DNA of 64,000 nucleotides from Pelecanus crispus (lineage: Eukaryota; Chordata; Aves; Pelecaniformes; Pelecanidae). The position numbers and the translations under genes were made by a program. A model generated the notes under the pieces. It did not search any database. It worked only from the letters and a program-made list of their open reading frames with translations, and had not been told where the DNA came from. Position 1 is the stretch's first letter. Each line of letters starts with the position of its first letter. Below are positions 10,621 to 26,946 of this stretch, one piece after another. Location: NCBI RefSeq assembly GCF_030463565.1, contig NC_134662.1:1798001-1862000 (forward strand), read 5' to 3'.

Positions 10621-13600
10621 GAGCAACCCAGTAACGCTTCGTTTCCCCAAGGAGCTGGAGCCCTTCGTAGAAAATGGGTCATTTCCCGCAGACCACGAGG
10701 TCCAAGCGTGTGGCTGGGGTCATCCCTGCTCCGCTTCACCAGGTGCCCCTTTCTCCTCTCTCCGGGCAAATTAACCACCGCCGGCAGGAGGATGCACGGC
10801 TTCCCACGGCTCCTTCCCTCCCCGCGAGGCCCCACGTTACAAGGTTTGCTCGAAAGCTGGTGGGTTTCAAGTGATTTGGGAAGACGTGGCACCAGGAAGG
10901 GGGAACCGCGGCGTCCCCCGCTCGCTGCTGCGGGAGCTGCCACGGGGAGCTCCACGGCTCCCCAGGGCACAGCCCAAGGTTGCAGGGCACAGGGATGTTC
11001 TTCGGCAAAAGGCCTCAGTAGCCGGGATGCCCCATTTTGAAGCACAAACCCCTTTGCTCTCCCGTATGGGTGCCCGCAGCTCCACTGTGCCAAGATGAAA
11101 CAGGGCACCAGTTTTATTCCCTCTCCCAAGCATGTGGCAGGTGCTTGGCTGGACCGGGGTGGGTACGGCAAGGCCTGAGGAGCAAGAGGTGTACAGAAGT
11201 GGAGGAACAGAAATATCGGCATGGAGACTCGTGGCAGGGCTGCCTCTTGCCCCCCCGAGGGTGGGATGCAAGAGGGACACAGAGGTTTTGGCAGAAAGGA
11301 CGCCTGCGGCCTGCACTGCCCTCCTAACCAGAGACCACCTCCACGCTCGGCTCACACGGGGGTCCCGCAGGCAAAGGCACTGCAGCTGCCGGCTCTCCAG
11401 AAGGGGGGAATTGCCCTGAAGATCAAACCTCTGCACAGAGCACCAGGTCCCCCCATGCCTGCCCCAAGGGTGGTGGGGCAGGGAGAGGCAGCCATGCCGC
11501 GGGACCGACCTGCAGCAGCCACCTCCCAAATCCTCCCGCCTCCACCCCAGCAGATGGGCAGCTAGTGGCACGGTTCTGCCCCACTGTGAAGACACCCACG
11601 GTGGCTGTGCACGAGGGGAAGCAGCTCAGAGGTGCTGGCTGGAGAGACTGGCGAGCGCGGGAGGAAGGCAAACGCACCTTCAGGCTTGAGGTGGTTGAAG
11701 GAAGACCAGTCAAGCCAAGCCTGAGGCTCGGGCATCAACAGAGCAGCCCGCAGAGCCCGGCAGCAACGAGCTGCGACACAGCTTCTCCATTCAGGGGTAC
11801 TGGGGGAGATGGTGCGAGATGAAGGATACTGGCAGTGAGCTGCCAAGCGTTGAGCAGAAGGCACAGGAGGGTGAAGGGTGGAGGAGCCCTAGGACCAGGT
11901 CATGCCCCCTCCAATTCAGCGCTCAGCTGCTGCAGCGTGACTTGGAAGGGGTGTTCCTGTGGTCTCAGCCCTTGTCTACCCACCCCTGGCTCCAGGGCAT
12001 AGGTCTTGAAATGCTTTTGGAGCTGCTAGAAATGAAGCTGGACCCTGAGAGCAGCTGGAAGCGGGAACTCAGCAGGCATGGACAAGAGCAGAGAGAATGG
12101 GCTGGGATAGGATCTGGAGAGCCCCGTGGGAGAGGAGAGGGGGTTGCATAGGATTTAATAGGGCAAAGACCTTGTGCAAGCTTGTGGTACGGAAAACAGG
12201 TCTTGCTGTTGCTGGTGTCAAGCAGGAACAGGGGAATCCAGTGGCCAGGGCTTGCTCCAGGTTAGCCAGCACTGCACCTCGGGGGCTGATGGCTTGTCGT
12301 GGCCCAGCTCCAGCACTAGCTTTGCTTCACCTCCCCAGTCTCGGCTCTTTTCTAAAACCCCAGGCCAGGGGCTTGCTGAAACTGGAGCTGGCCCAGAGTC
12401 ACCAGCATAGCATGCAGCAGGGCCTGCAAGAGGACCACGGGCTCCACTGGCACTGAAGCTGGCAGCCTCCCCACGGGAGCAAAGCTCAGGGATGCAGGGG
12501 ATGGGGGGTTTCAAAAGCCTCCTGTTTCTCAAGGCCCCCCCCGCCTGCCAAGGGGGCGGATGCGCTGAATCGCCCAGCAAGGGCCCGGGGCCCAAAGGCT
12601 CTGCTGGCTTCAGTGGGTACACGCGTGAGACGCAAAGGACCTTTGAGAGCGGCTTCTGCACTGAACCTGAAATTGCAGACTCCTGGGGAAATCCCAGCCC
12701 GATTCTGTCCTTCCTGTTCAATCGCTACCAGGCAGCGAGTGCAAAACCTCTAGGAAACCAGCTCATCACCGACACACGGGCTAGGGGAAAGAAGCCGTTC
12801 ACTGAAGTCACAGCTGGGGAGGTTTCACATCACCTTCTGCATTTCTCCACTGGAGAGGGCTAAAAACCCAACTGCAAAGCAGCCAGAGCCCTGGCCCTGG
12901 AGTGATGGCACACGGGGGGCAGCAAGTTGACCCCACCGCATGGGGCTGGCATGGGCCTGCTCCCAACAGCCAGCTGCGGGATCCTGGGGGGCCCAGCTAA
13001 CTCGACTGCCTCGATTCCTGCAAAACCTCTGCCCAGGCACAGCTGTGCCCCTTGCTCCTGTGCTGGAGCTCAGTGCGGACAGGAGGGGCACAGACTGGCC
13101 AGATGTCCCAGGTCCTGTCCCTCCTGCCAACACACCTCCGTGGGATACCAGCGCAAGCTGTAAAAGCAGGGGAGCAGAGAGCCTGAGGAGATGTTGGCAA
13201 AGAGCTGGAGCTGAACGTGAGCCAAGCAGTTGCTTGGCTGTGAGTAGGTCTGACTGGCGGGTCACAGGCAGGGGAGCGACTGCCAAACCAGGGGTGAGCT
13301 GGAATTTTGCTCCCTGAGGTGCGCTGGCAGTGGCTGCGGGGTTGTGAGCAGGAGCAGGCAGACTGCCACCACTTCCTATAGGTGCTGAGCACCGTCGGTA
13401 CGAGACCATAAAGGTGCAGTCTCTGGGAAGCTGCAGCTGTTTTGCTCTGGGGCGAAAGCAAGCGAAGAGGGAGAAAGAACAAAAATCTGTAATTTTTACT
13501 GTTAATAAACTGGATTCCAGACACTCCCCAGCACCTGGTGGAACGCACAGCTCTCAGGCAGGATGCGCGGGGAGGCATGGGGCTGCTTGAGGGGGAGGCA

Positions 13601-16600
13601 AGAGGAGGTCCCTCGGGCCGGGGACCCAGCGGCTGGCCCTGCCCCACAAGAAGCGTCCCATGGCAGCTGTGCGCCTGGGACCCCAGTTCCGCCGTTCGAC
13701 CACGATGCAGCTCAGCTACTGCGGCCTGGGACAAGAGAAACTAGCAAATGCGCACAGGGGAAGGCGGCCTCTCCCGATTCCCTATCTGACAAAGGAAGCT
13801 TTGTGGGGGCTCTGTGGCTCCCAGCGCTGAGGGGCACGCAGCCCAGGAGAACCCATGCATACAAGGCTGAGAGAGGAAGCAGAAAACTGAATGCCACCCT
13901 GCAGCACGTCACCCATCGGTGACACCTCTCTGTGCAGGACCACCGGTGCAAGGGACATGCAGACATGCAGAGAAGCAAGTTTGGAAGAAAAGCAATCCAC
14001 AAGATAGCATGGCTGAATGCCAGCAGAGCCGCAGGCCGGGGAGGGTGCAGACCCTGGCCCTCTCTGACCATGACACCTAAAGACGACAGTTTCACTGCAA
14101 CAGGCTGATACTTCAGGGCTGGCCTGGTGGTATTTTGGGGACAGCACCTGACAGTGCTCATTTTTAGAAAAGCCACTTTCCCTGGCAGGTTACAGGCATC
14201 ACGTTCACACTGAGCCAAACACATTGGCAAGCCAAAGGAATTTTGCCTTGCTGTGCTCTGCAATTGCTCCCTACGCACCTGGAGAGCAGCGATGCCACCG
14301 AGGCTGCGCTGGGCTGGCGCGGGCAGCAAGCGCGACGGCACACGAAGCGCCCTGCGCCATCGAGGCAGCTCCCGGGCACAGCGTTACCAGCCCCCGACAC
14401 TGTGCTTTCCTGCTGGTGGAACCAAGATCTCCCCCAAACCCTGGCACCAGGGCTTTATGCTCAGGGACCTTCATCCAAGCCTTGCCAAGGAAGTTAGCTG
14501 GTTTTGCTGTCAAGAAAACAGCATCTGAACCACCTAAATGCAGAGGAAAAGCCCCATCTCTGCTGCAATGCCTGGTGGTTCGAGGATGATGGGAAAGGCT
14601 CTGTCTCATCACAAGTCCCCCCTGGCCTGCAGAGTGTCAGCCAGGACTTGGAGGGGATGAAGGAGTTCAGCAAAATTTTGAACAGATCATAAATCTTCTC
14701 AAATTTCCAATTTTGTTGAGTTTCTGGATTTTTCTTGACTACGATCTCTTTTCTTTAAGTCCAGTTGTACATGACTGCCACCTCAAATTCTTGTCGCAAA
14801 ATCAAAGTGTTGGGGAAGCACTTTTTAATTTTTTTGTACGGTTTCAAGCTTGCCAGGGCTGGGACATTGCTCCATCACTCCCTGGTCCTGGGGCAGTGGC
14901 ACTGAGCCAGCAGAAAACCCGGAGCAGAGAGTGCCCTGCCAGCCCCAGCACTGGCCTGCTGACAGGACAGAAATGTTTGCAGGATGAAGCAGGCTCTTAC
15001 AGGCTGCAAAAACCAGCTGATAAGTCCCCAATTCCTACCCCAGAGTGTGAATCGGGGTTGTCTGAGCGTCCAACCTGGCTGGCGGGCTACGGAGGGGCAC
15101 TGCCCCCTCCCTGCGTGTTCTACCATCCCCAAACTGAACTTGCTCCAGCATCTGAAGCACAACCCAACCCGGCAGGATGCTTCAGGAAGACACGGCTTTT
15201 GCTGCAAGGGAGCTGCTCCACGGGGGCAAGGCTGTCACGCACAGAGGAAAACCTCATCTGTCTCACGCTGCCCAATGCTTACACAGGCAGAAGAACCCAA
15301 GGGAGGGAAGAGTGCCATAACCTGACGAGCTAATTAGGCTGAAACATGTCTGTTGACACAGGCGAAAAGAACGCGTGTGGGCTGCAGGGACCACAGCCAC
15401 TGACCTTTCCCGGCTTTCCTGGGGACAGAGCCGGAGGCTGCTGTGGTCTCAGGTCTCACCACACAGAAGTGATGGTGGAAGCAGTGCGCTGTGGGCTGGG
15501 AAAACTGGGAGCACCAGAAAGCCTCAGAGCTATGGTTGGACCTTGCAGAGTCCCAGGGCAGTGCCGGTGCCAGGGGCAGCAGGGAGAGGCAGTCCCATAC
15601 TGCTCCGGCGTTTGTAAGCGGCTCCTCTCTGAGATGCTACGGGGGCTGAGCCCACGGTATCTGGGTGTAGGTGGGAGATGAGCAATGTCCTGAGCATTGC
15701 CAGTAGGTTCTGCTGGAGCACAAAGCACAGCTACGAGCACAGAGGAGCACCAGGAGGTTATGCCAAAGCCTGGGGTTGCTAGGAAGGGCCACAGGACCTA
15801 ATCCTGTTCACCAGTCCCTCCCTTTCCCTGTGCCAAGGCAATACAGCTTCCCCAGGAGCACAGGCTAGAGAAGCAGAGGGGAGAGATGGACCCTGCTGCC
15901 GGGGGTCCTACAGTACTCGCTGTCCCCACGTCCCCCCCAGGCCAGCACCCGTGCCCCATGCACTATCCTGCCTGCCTGGGCTCTGCAAGGCAGATCTGGG
16001 CAGGAGCCGGCCCCAGTCCGAGAGCATTACAGACACTGCTGAGGCGGGGAGCTGACCCTGTCTGCCTACAAAGCTGGGAAGAACCGGGCACACTATGTTG
16101 CAGAAGGGGAAGGAGAGGGAAGAAACAAGAATGAATTCCCAGTGGAAGCTTTTCCATTGCCGACTCCAGAACGGCTGCTGCAGCTCAGCACCGCTGAGCA
16201 CCTCTTCGTTTGCTCCTGCACCTCCGGGGCACCCTGCCACGCGGTGGGGCTGCTGGGGGTCTTCCTCCTGCTGAGCACACCGGAGCGGTCTGGGGTGATG
16301 CTGGGAAGCCCTTGGAGAGAAGGGATCGTTGGCCCGGCTTGGCTGCTGGAGCATCTCACGCAGGACGGGCGCTCGCTGCTCCCCTCCTTTCCAGCACGGA
16401 CAGAGGAGCCCACGTGCAGGTGACAGCGGCCACCCTGCATCCCCAGGGCAAGCCGGGCAGCGTGCCGAGCTGAGTTTGCCTCCAAGGATGCTTTGGAGCT
16501 AAGACAGCAGGTGAAGGTGGGGTGTGAAACCACCCCTCTCCCCAGGCCTGCAGCATTTTGCATTCCGATGGCGGTGGCTCCAGCGTGGGGAGAAGCTGCG

Positions 16601-17179
16601 CGGAAACGGGGATCCTGCTGCCAGCTGCGACTTGCCGAGGGCTGGAGCGAGTGCACGTGCTGGGTAGCTGCTCCCCTTCCTGCCATGAGTCCGTCTGCTG
16701 CCAGGTCCCCAAGCACAGTGTCCCGCTGCTGCCTTTGCTCCGTCTGCCTCTGCCTCTTCCCAGTCCTCCAGCTTTGTTCGGTTTGTCTTTGTTCAGCGCT
16801 GCCCCTGGAAGCACCTCTTGACAGCAGGCATTTGCTCAGACACATGGGCAAGAGGCGTTTTCCTCCGCCCTGGGCTTTCCTCTTGCATCCGTGTTGCTTC
16901 TTTGCTTACCTTGAAAGCACCCCAGTCCCTCAGTTCTCTTCCACCCCCCAAGGCCTGCGCTTCTCCCAGCAGCTCGTCCTCCCCATCACAACGCTCGGGC
17001 ACAGCCGCGGGGCACCTCCTCTCCCACGCGGGACCGCAGCCTCCGGGGTCCTCCAGGAGTAAAAGCAAATCTTGCAGAGACCCTTGATGGACCCCGGTCA
17101 CCTCCCAGGAGGAGCGGGAGCACCGCTGAGGGATACTGCTGCACCTTGCTTTGCTGTTTAACTTCCTTTTCCCAAATCA
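10621..17179. other. GC-rich non-coding stretch downstream of TCF3
   Basis: Many open frames of 60-250 codons exist on both strands, but they are low-complexity and rich in Pro, Ala, Arg and Ser, lack recognisable domains, and overlap one another in opposite phases, as expected in GC-rich DNA. It is either intergenic or, if the 10-kb signal is used, internal 3'UTR of TCF3. Confidence 0.55.
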
Positions 17180-18720
17180 GAAGTGGCCAAAGCAAAGAGA
17201 TGGTGAATTCAGCACATGAGTTTGTTTTTTTATAATGGAAGGTACAAGCCAGGCAAGGAAGAACATCCCCTCGCTGTGGCTACATTCGCTTTTAGTGGCT
17301 TTCAGAGCCGAATCTGAGAATTCCTCTCTTTATATCCAGTCTCTCTTAATACAATTTTAATATTCTGGTTGATCCTAAAGATGCAACGTTAACTATAGAA
17401 ACAGCAGCAGAAAAGCGTGGGGTACAAGACATTTTTTTTATACAAAAAAAAATTATTTTCGTTGCTTACAAAACATATGCAAAAGAAGCTAAAAAAAACA
17501 AAAGGCATTGCTATTTGTTCTACATAAAAAATCTCATAACTAATGTTCTTTTTTTTTAAAAAAGAAATATCAAGCTTAGGCACAATTTTGCTGCTGGCTG
17601 CTTGTGAACAAGCCAAGAGAACACGCCACCCCCTCCTAACTGAGTGATATGTATTGACTGTTCCGCACTTTATACTTAAGGCAATTTTTTTGTTTTCATT
17701 TTGTTTTTGACATTTCCACCCCTTACGTCATGCCAGGATCCGTCCACGTGTGTCAGTATTAGCAGTACTAAAGTTTATGGTTCGAGAAGGTTGCAGGTCA
17801 CACCGAGGGTTTTCTTCCTACAGATCTCTCTATCCAGAGGAACAAAAAGATCTACAAATAAAAAAAACCAAAAGCCTGAAGTGAGAGAAACCCCAAATGA
17901 GAATAAAACTCTGCTCCTTGGTGGGGGGGGCTGCAAGCCCCCCTGCTGCAGTCTCGTTTCCGCAGGAGAAGTCAGCCCCGAGGGCTCGACCTGGCTGCAG
18001 CAGAGCCGAGACACAAGCTCGCTATTCTGCCAAGACACCGGCTTTGCCTTTTTTTTTCCCCATGCCAGCCCCAGGCACCCACCGGCACAGGGGACTTTGG
18101 GGGACCACGGCCCCTCCACGCGCTCCGGGGCGTGCGGGTGCTACGGGCTGAGGCACTGCAGCCCCGCGCAGGGGAGCCTCGCTGGTGGGGTCACCCTCTG
18201 ACCCGCCGCTCCCGGATCTGCTCGATCCCCCACCCACACCCCTGCTCCGCTCAGGCCAAACAGGCTCAGCTACTCCTGGCACAGGGTTCCCCTAAAACCA
18301 GGGACAGCCCAGCAGAGCCTGCGCCTGCCATGGTCTCACTGGGGGAATTTCATCTTCTGCGCCTTTCTCGGCATTTCTGGGACCTGCCTGCTCCCTCCCA
18401 CAGGGCCACAGGGCAAAGAAGTTGCTGGTTTCCAGTAGCCAACTGGGGCAGGGCTGGGAGGTGCAGGGCAGAGCTGAGCTCGCTCAGGGTGGTGAGAGCA
18501 CCAAAATCCTCCGTCCTGGCTACGTCCTGTGGGGCAGAGGCTTTGGGTGTCCACGGACGAGCAAATGACACGCACGTGCAAGTCATTTGCTTAAGGTAAA
18601 TTAAGAAGGACGTTGGCTGGGGCCAAATGAGTGGGGCTGAGCAGCCAAAGCAGAGCAGCGTGCGTCAGCAGGTTGGACCTGCAGCGGGGTCCTGGGATCG
18701 CGGGGCGGGGGACAATACCT
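17180..18720 (-). other. TCF3: TCF3 3'UTR (proximal form)
   Basis: Directly follows the TCF3 stop codon. GC-rich to about 17.9 kb, then AT-rich with T/A runs to about 17.2 kb, as is common near a transcript end. There is no canonical AATAAA on the gene strand; the nearest variants are ATTAAA (17356-17361) and TATAAA (17329-17334 and 17229-17234). The exact end is uncertain. Confidence 0.6.
17356..17361 (-). promoter_or_regulatory. TCF3: Candidate variant poly(A) signal ATTAAA
   Basis: The strongest single-base variant of AATAAA in the AT-rich tail of the proximal TCF3 3'UTR, about 1.36 kb after the stop codon. Confidence 0.4.
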
Positions 18721-18863
18721 TTACATGTGTCCGACAGGGTTGTGACCATCTCCTAGACCAGGATGTGAAGCTGAAAGTGTCATCTGGGGGTCTCCTACTA
18801 CTCCGGACACTTTCTCCTCTTCCCGACGCTTCAAGCAGGCTGCTTTAGGGTTCAGATTGCGCT
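18721..18863 (-). CDS. TCF3: TCF3 exon 19 (C-terminus and stop)
   Basis: AG completes a Glu codon shared with either 18a or 18b, then [40 protein letters not shown] and NPVGHM before TAA at 18723-18721. [19 protein letters not shown] is the conserved C-terminal domain that contributes to dimer stability; VVGDPQM and the final GHM mark TCF3. The acceptor TTTTTGGCATAG has a short pyrimidine tract. Confidence 0.96.
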
Positions 18864-19431
18864 CTATGCCAAAAACAGCAAGGAAGGGAGGGAAGCAACC
18901 TCAGTTTGGGCAACAGCATCGCGCACGGCAACAGCATCCGCAAGAGAGAGCGAGGACAGAGTCCCAGGACAGACACACGGGACCATGCGAGGAAACAACC
19001 TCAGGGCAAGCTGCTCTTTGCCTGCCGCTCCTTGCAGTGGCTGCAGTAACTTGGCCGGACCCCTGCTAGAGCAAAACCCCATGCCCGGCTGAAACACCAT
19101 GCCAATTTAAACATGTGCTTGCTTAGAGAAAACCCCAACTGCCTCAGCCAGCTCTCGGAGTCGAGGGCTGAGTTTTCCAAAGCTGCTTAATGGGATCCAG
19201 GTGCCAAATTCCCATTAAGCACGAGGGGAGAGGGACAGAGCGGCCTCAAATCCACCCCAGGCCAGGGCTTTGGAAAGCTCAGCCTGCCGCGCGGTGCACC
19301 CGAGGGTGCTGCTGGCAATGCAAACGCACAACCTCGCACCAAAAGCGGGAGTCACAACAGAGATGCACGCGCACGCAGAGGTGTGGGGGGAGAGAAAGGC
19401 CCCGAAATGCACCTGCCAGCTGTTACCATAC
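18864..19431 (-). other. TCF3: TCF3 intron between exons 18b and 19
   Basis: 568 bases, GC-rich, no other gene. Immediately past the E47 donor (19431-19410) are two E-boxes, CAGCTG at 19417-19422 and CACCTG at 19410-19415, and a pyrimidine-rich CCTTTCTCTCCCCCC stretch on the RNA strand. Confidence 0.8.
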
Positions 19432-19658
19432 CTCGTACTTGCTGCTCCAGGCCCAGAATGACCTGCACCGCTTGCTGTAGGATGATCAGTTTGGTCTGTG
19501 CTTTGTCCGTTTTTAAGTGCATCTGACACATGCGTCCCAGTTCTTTAAAGGCCTCGTTAATGTCCCGTACACGCACCCTTTCCCTGGCGTTATTGGCCAT
19601 TCTCCTCTCCCGGTCCCTCAGATCTTTGTCCTCCAGTGACAAGGCCTCGTCTGTACTG
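19432..19658 (-). CDS. TCF3: TCF3 exon 18b (E47-type bHLH; NAGNAG acceptor)
   Basis: C completes the Ser codon, then [60 protein letters not shown] and [15 protein letters not shown] plus one base. [18 protein letters not shown] and [22 protein letters not shown] identify E47, with the Glu and Arg that read CANNTG in NNARER. The acceptor AACCCAGCAG allows start 19658 or 19655 (one Ser fewer). 227 bases, the same phases as 18a, so the two swap without changing the frame. Confidence 0.96.
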
Positions 19659-24063
<4,405 letters not shown>

Positions 24064-24211
24064 CTTGTTCTGTTCCGGGAGGGTTTCAGCTCCTTCTTCT
24101 CCTCTTCTGAGTTATCCGCCACCGACGTGTTCTCCTCGTCCTCCTTCTCTTCCCGCTTTATTTCGCTGGTTCCCGAGGAGACACTGCTTCGCCCCAGCCC
24201 CCCTGACAAGC
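24064..24211 (-). CDS. TCF3: TCF3 exon 17 (acidic linker; NAGNAG acceptor)
   Basis: GC completes a Gly codon, then LSGGLGRSSVSSGTSEIKRE, EKEDEENTSVADNSEEEKKE and LKPSRNRT plus AG. SEIKREEKEDEENTS is the conserved acidic linker before the bHLH. The acceptor is TTTCTCAGCAG, so start 24211 or 24214 is possible, the second adding one Ala. The donor AG/GTGCTC is unusually weak for the exon that feeds the two alternative bHLH exons. Confidence 0.93.
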
Positions 24212-24691
24212 CTGCTGAGAAAGCAGAGCCACACATGGAGGGGCCTGACCCACACAGAGGGCTGGGGGTCCCCAGGCCCTGCTCCTGCTGCGCTGCGCTG
24301 CCAGCGCACGGCATCCCGGACTCATCCTGCGTCACTGGTCTGCAGCAAGAGGAGCTGGGGGAGTGCTGGTTCTGCCCCGCCACCGCTCCCCGTTCTTCTC
24401 CCCCCACCTCCCAGGCCCTGCAGAGTCAGAGCCCAAACCTCCCCCAGCAGAGCAGGGCCCGGGGGCATTGTGCGCCCACAGCCGGCAGGAGGGACAGGAA
24501 CGCGTAGCTCAAACCTCTGGAAAAGGCTCAAGGTAGAAACCGCCCTGCGGATGCTGCAAGGAAGCACCAGTCTTGCAAGAGCACCCATCTCCCCCCAGGC
24601 TGCTGCTGCACAGAGCTGGACCTAACGGGCGACCCAAATCGCCCCTGCGGCAGGCGAGCCTCAAGCGTGCACGCGTGCAGAGCTGCCTTAC

Positions 24692-24815
24692 CGCTGTACG
24701 TGTCTTGCTGCCTGTTGAGGTCAGGGAGTGAGCTGGGCTGTGACGGAAGTGTGACATGGTTGTGGAGCATGCTGGGGTTGCTGGACAACCCGTCTTCGGG
24801 GTGACCTCCTCCCAC
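24692..24815 (-). CDS. TCF3: TCF3 exon 16
   Basis: Reads [20 protein letters not shown], then [20 protein letters not shown] and S plus one base, donor GTAAGG. It matches the [33 protein letters not shown] block of mammalian TCF3. Acceptor TTGTTCTGCTGTAG. Confidence 0.94.
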
Positions 24816-26168
24816 CTACAGCAGAACAAGCAGAGCAAGCCTTGAGGGGGAGAAGTGCCATGGCCAGCGGGCATGGGCACAGTCACAGTCACCCAGAGCG
24901 CAGCCGCAGGGCTCCGCAGGCCAGGCTGAGGTGCAGCCACGTGCCCTCCTCACACACTCCCACCCCGCAGAGCGCGGACATGCAGGAGGGAAGAGCCAAC
25001 CTGCTCCAGCACCAGCTCCCCTCGGGGACCGTGGCGGGGGCACTGCAAAAAGCAGCTCCGTGCCCTGCACACCAGCTGGAGCAAGCAGAAAGCCCCCACC
25101 AGTGCTGCCTCCCCTTGCCCTGGAAAAGCCTCTCTCTGCCTGGATGCCAGGCTGGCACACTGGAGAGGACACCCTGCCTGGGCTGCACGTGTCCTGTCTC
25201 CACCAAGCTCTGCCACCTCCCCAGTGCCAACAGAGCAGGGGACATCCCAGCAGCAGGAACTTTGCTCCAAAGGGCCTGGACGCAAAGGGCGAGGATCAGG
25301 CAGCCTTTCTGAGCCTGCACCCCCCGAGGCTGCGCTACGGCAGCCAGGGACCGGCAGGACACAGCCAGCCCGGCTGCAAACACTCTCATTTCTGCAGCTG
25401 GCAGCCGTTCGCAACAGAGGACGCACATATGATTCATCGCTTAGTAGCAGAGTCTGGGGAGCTCGGGAGGGAAGCATGTCTGGTTTTCTAGAGAGACTGG
25501 AGACGCTTTACTGTTTGCTCCAGCAGGCAACCAGCTCTGCCAAAAATGTGCTCCTGTGGTCACTGGCCTCTGGACAAGGGGAGACCCTGCTGACCCAGCA
25601 TGGGACCCCAGCATCCACATGCTCAGGACACCCAGAACCTGTTGTGCTCCCTGGAGCCCGAACGAGCCATCGCACATCAGCACTCCCCACACGCAAGGGG
25701 ACACGGTGCCTGCCCAAGCGGTTCGGAGCAGGGAAGTCCTGGCGATACCTGGCTCTCTATACCCGCAGTCCTGCCCTGCACTGCATCCCTCTCCTCCTTC
25801 TCCCTGCATCCCCCGGGGACGGCTTGAAGCTGTTCTGAGGGATTTCCATCCATGTTGCAGGGAAAGAAGAAGAGCTTTCACCACCTCTGCCTGCCGCGAG
25901 AAGCGGGGGGCATGAGCGAACTGCAGGCAGGGCTTGTGCCTGAGAGGCACCACCGTGCTGACTGCGGATTCAACGCTGCCCGCACAAAGACGGCAAGCCG
26001 CTGCGCTGCTGTGCGCATCGCCCGTCCAAAGCTGTCAACAGCTGACCCAAGCTGGACCACGCTGAGCTATTCTCACACCAAAGGCAACATCCCTCTGGAT
26101 GCCAGGGGATCCCACGATGTGGGTCCCCCGCACGTCCCCGCCAGCTGCCGTGAGGCTTCCGCACTTAC
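24816..26168 (-). other. TCF3: TCF3 intron between exons 15 and 16
   Basis: 1.35 kb of GC-rich unique sequence. The long open frames on both strands are unsupported. The neighbouring introns 24212-24691 (480 bases) and 26373-26872 (500 bases) are equally featureless. Confidence 0.7.
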
Positions 26169-26372
26169 CAGACTCGGGTGCCTGTTCCCCAGGGACATGA
26201 CCGAGGCGGGGAAGGCCTGGCCCAGGCTGCCCACAGTGGCACTGTGGGCCGGCGCCGAGCCCAGGAGACCGTGCATGTCCCCGTGGTTGCTCGGCATGGC
26301 GGCTGTCTGGCCCACGGCGTGATTCCTCAGCACGTGGATGGCTTCGTCCAACCTGTCTTCCATTTTGTTTTG
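26169..26372 (-). CDS. TCF3: TCF3 exon 15
   Basis: Exactly 68 codons: [20 protein letters not shown], then [20 protein letters not shown] and a stretch ending SLGNRHPSL. The [13 protein letters not shown] helix is diagnostic of E-proteins. Phase 0 at both ends, so the exon could be skipped without a frameshift. Acceptor CCTTCAAG, donor GTAAGT. Confidence 0.94.
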
Positions 26373-26872
26373 CTTGAAGGACAGGACAGAGAAACAGGTC
26401 TGTGTTAATGCCTGTGGAGCCAGCAGCCTGCTGCAGCTCTCTGCGCTAAAGAATAGCTGGCAGCAGTCATGCACTCAGCTACCTCTAGGCAGCCATGGGG
26501 AGAAATAACCCCCCGGCCCCATCAGTGCCATCCCCTAAAGGCACAAGGGGTCACACAGGCAGAACCGCTCAGGAAAGGGAGGCAGAAACAGGACAGAAAT
26601 GTGTTCGGCTGGGCCAGACCCACAGGGATGTGAACGGGCCCTAAACAGGGGGAGGGCACAAGGCTGCGCCTCTGCCAGCCAGGCTCTGGGCTCCAGGAAG
26701 CCAGCACCAACTCTGCTCAGCTGCTTCCAACCAAACATCCATCTATCCACCCACCATCTTCCTTCAGGCCCCAGACGTCTGGGGGAGAGGACTTTACCCA
26801 AAAGCCTTTTGCTGCCAGGTGCACAAGGGATGGAAGAGAAAAGGAGAAGGCAGACCTTTCAGCACAACTTAC

Positions 26873-26946
26873 TAAAGTGTGGAGGCTCCCTTCGTAGCTG
26901 GGAGATAAGGCACCCTGTCCGCTCGCTCGCGACCACTGGGATGTGC
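26873..26946 (-). CDS. TCF3: TCF3 exon 14
   Basis: GC completes a Gly codon, then TSQWSRASGQGALSPSYEGS and LHTL, ending in phase 0 with donor GTAAGT. It corresponds to [26 protein letters not shown] in human TCF3. Acceptor TTTGTTCGCAG. Confidence 0.94.

Noticed and set aside
10602-16851. Numerous 150-250-codon frames on both strands
   Set aside because: Mutually overlapping, no recognisable motifs, no start context or splice pattern; treated as chance frames in GC-rich DNA.
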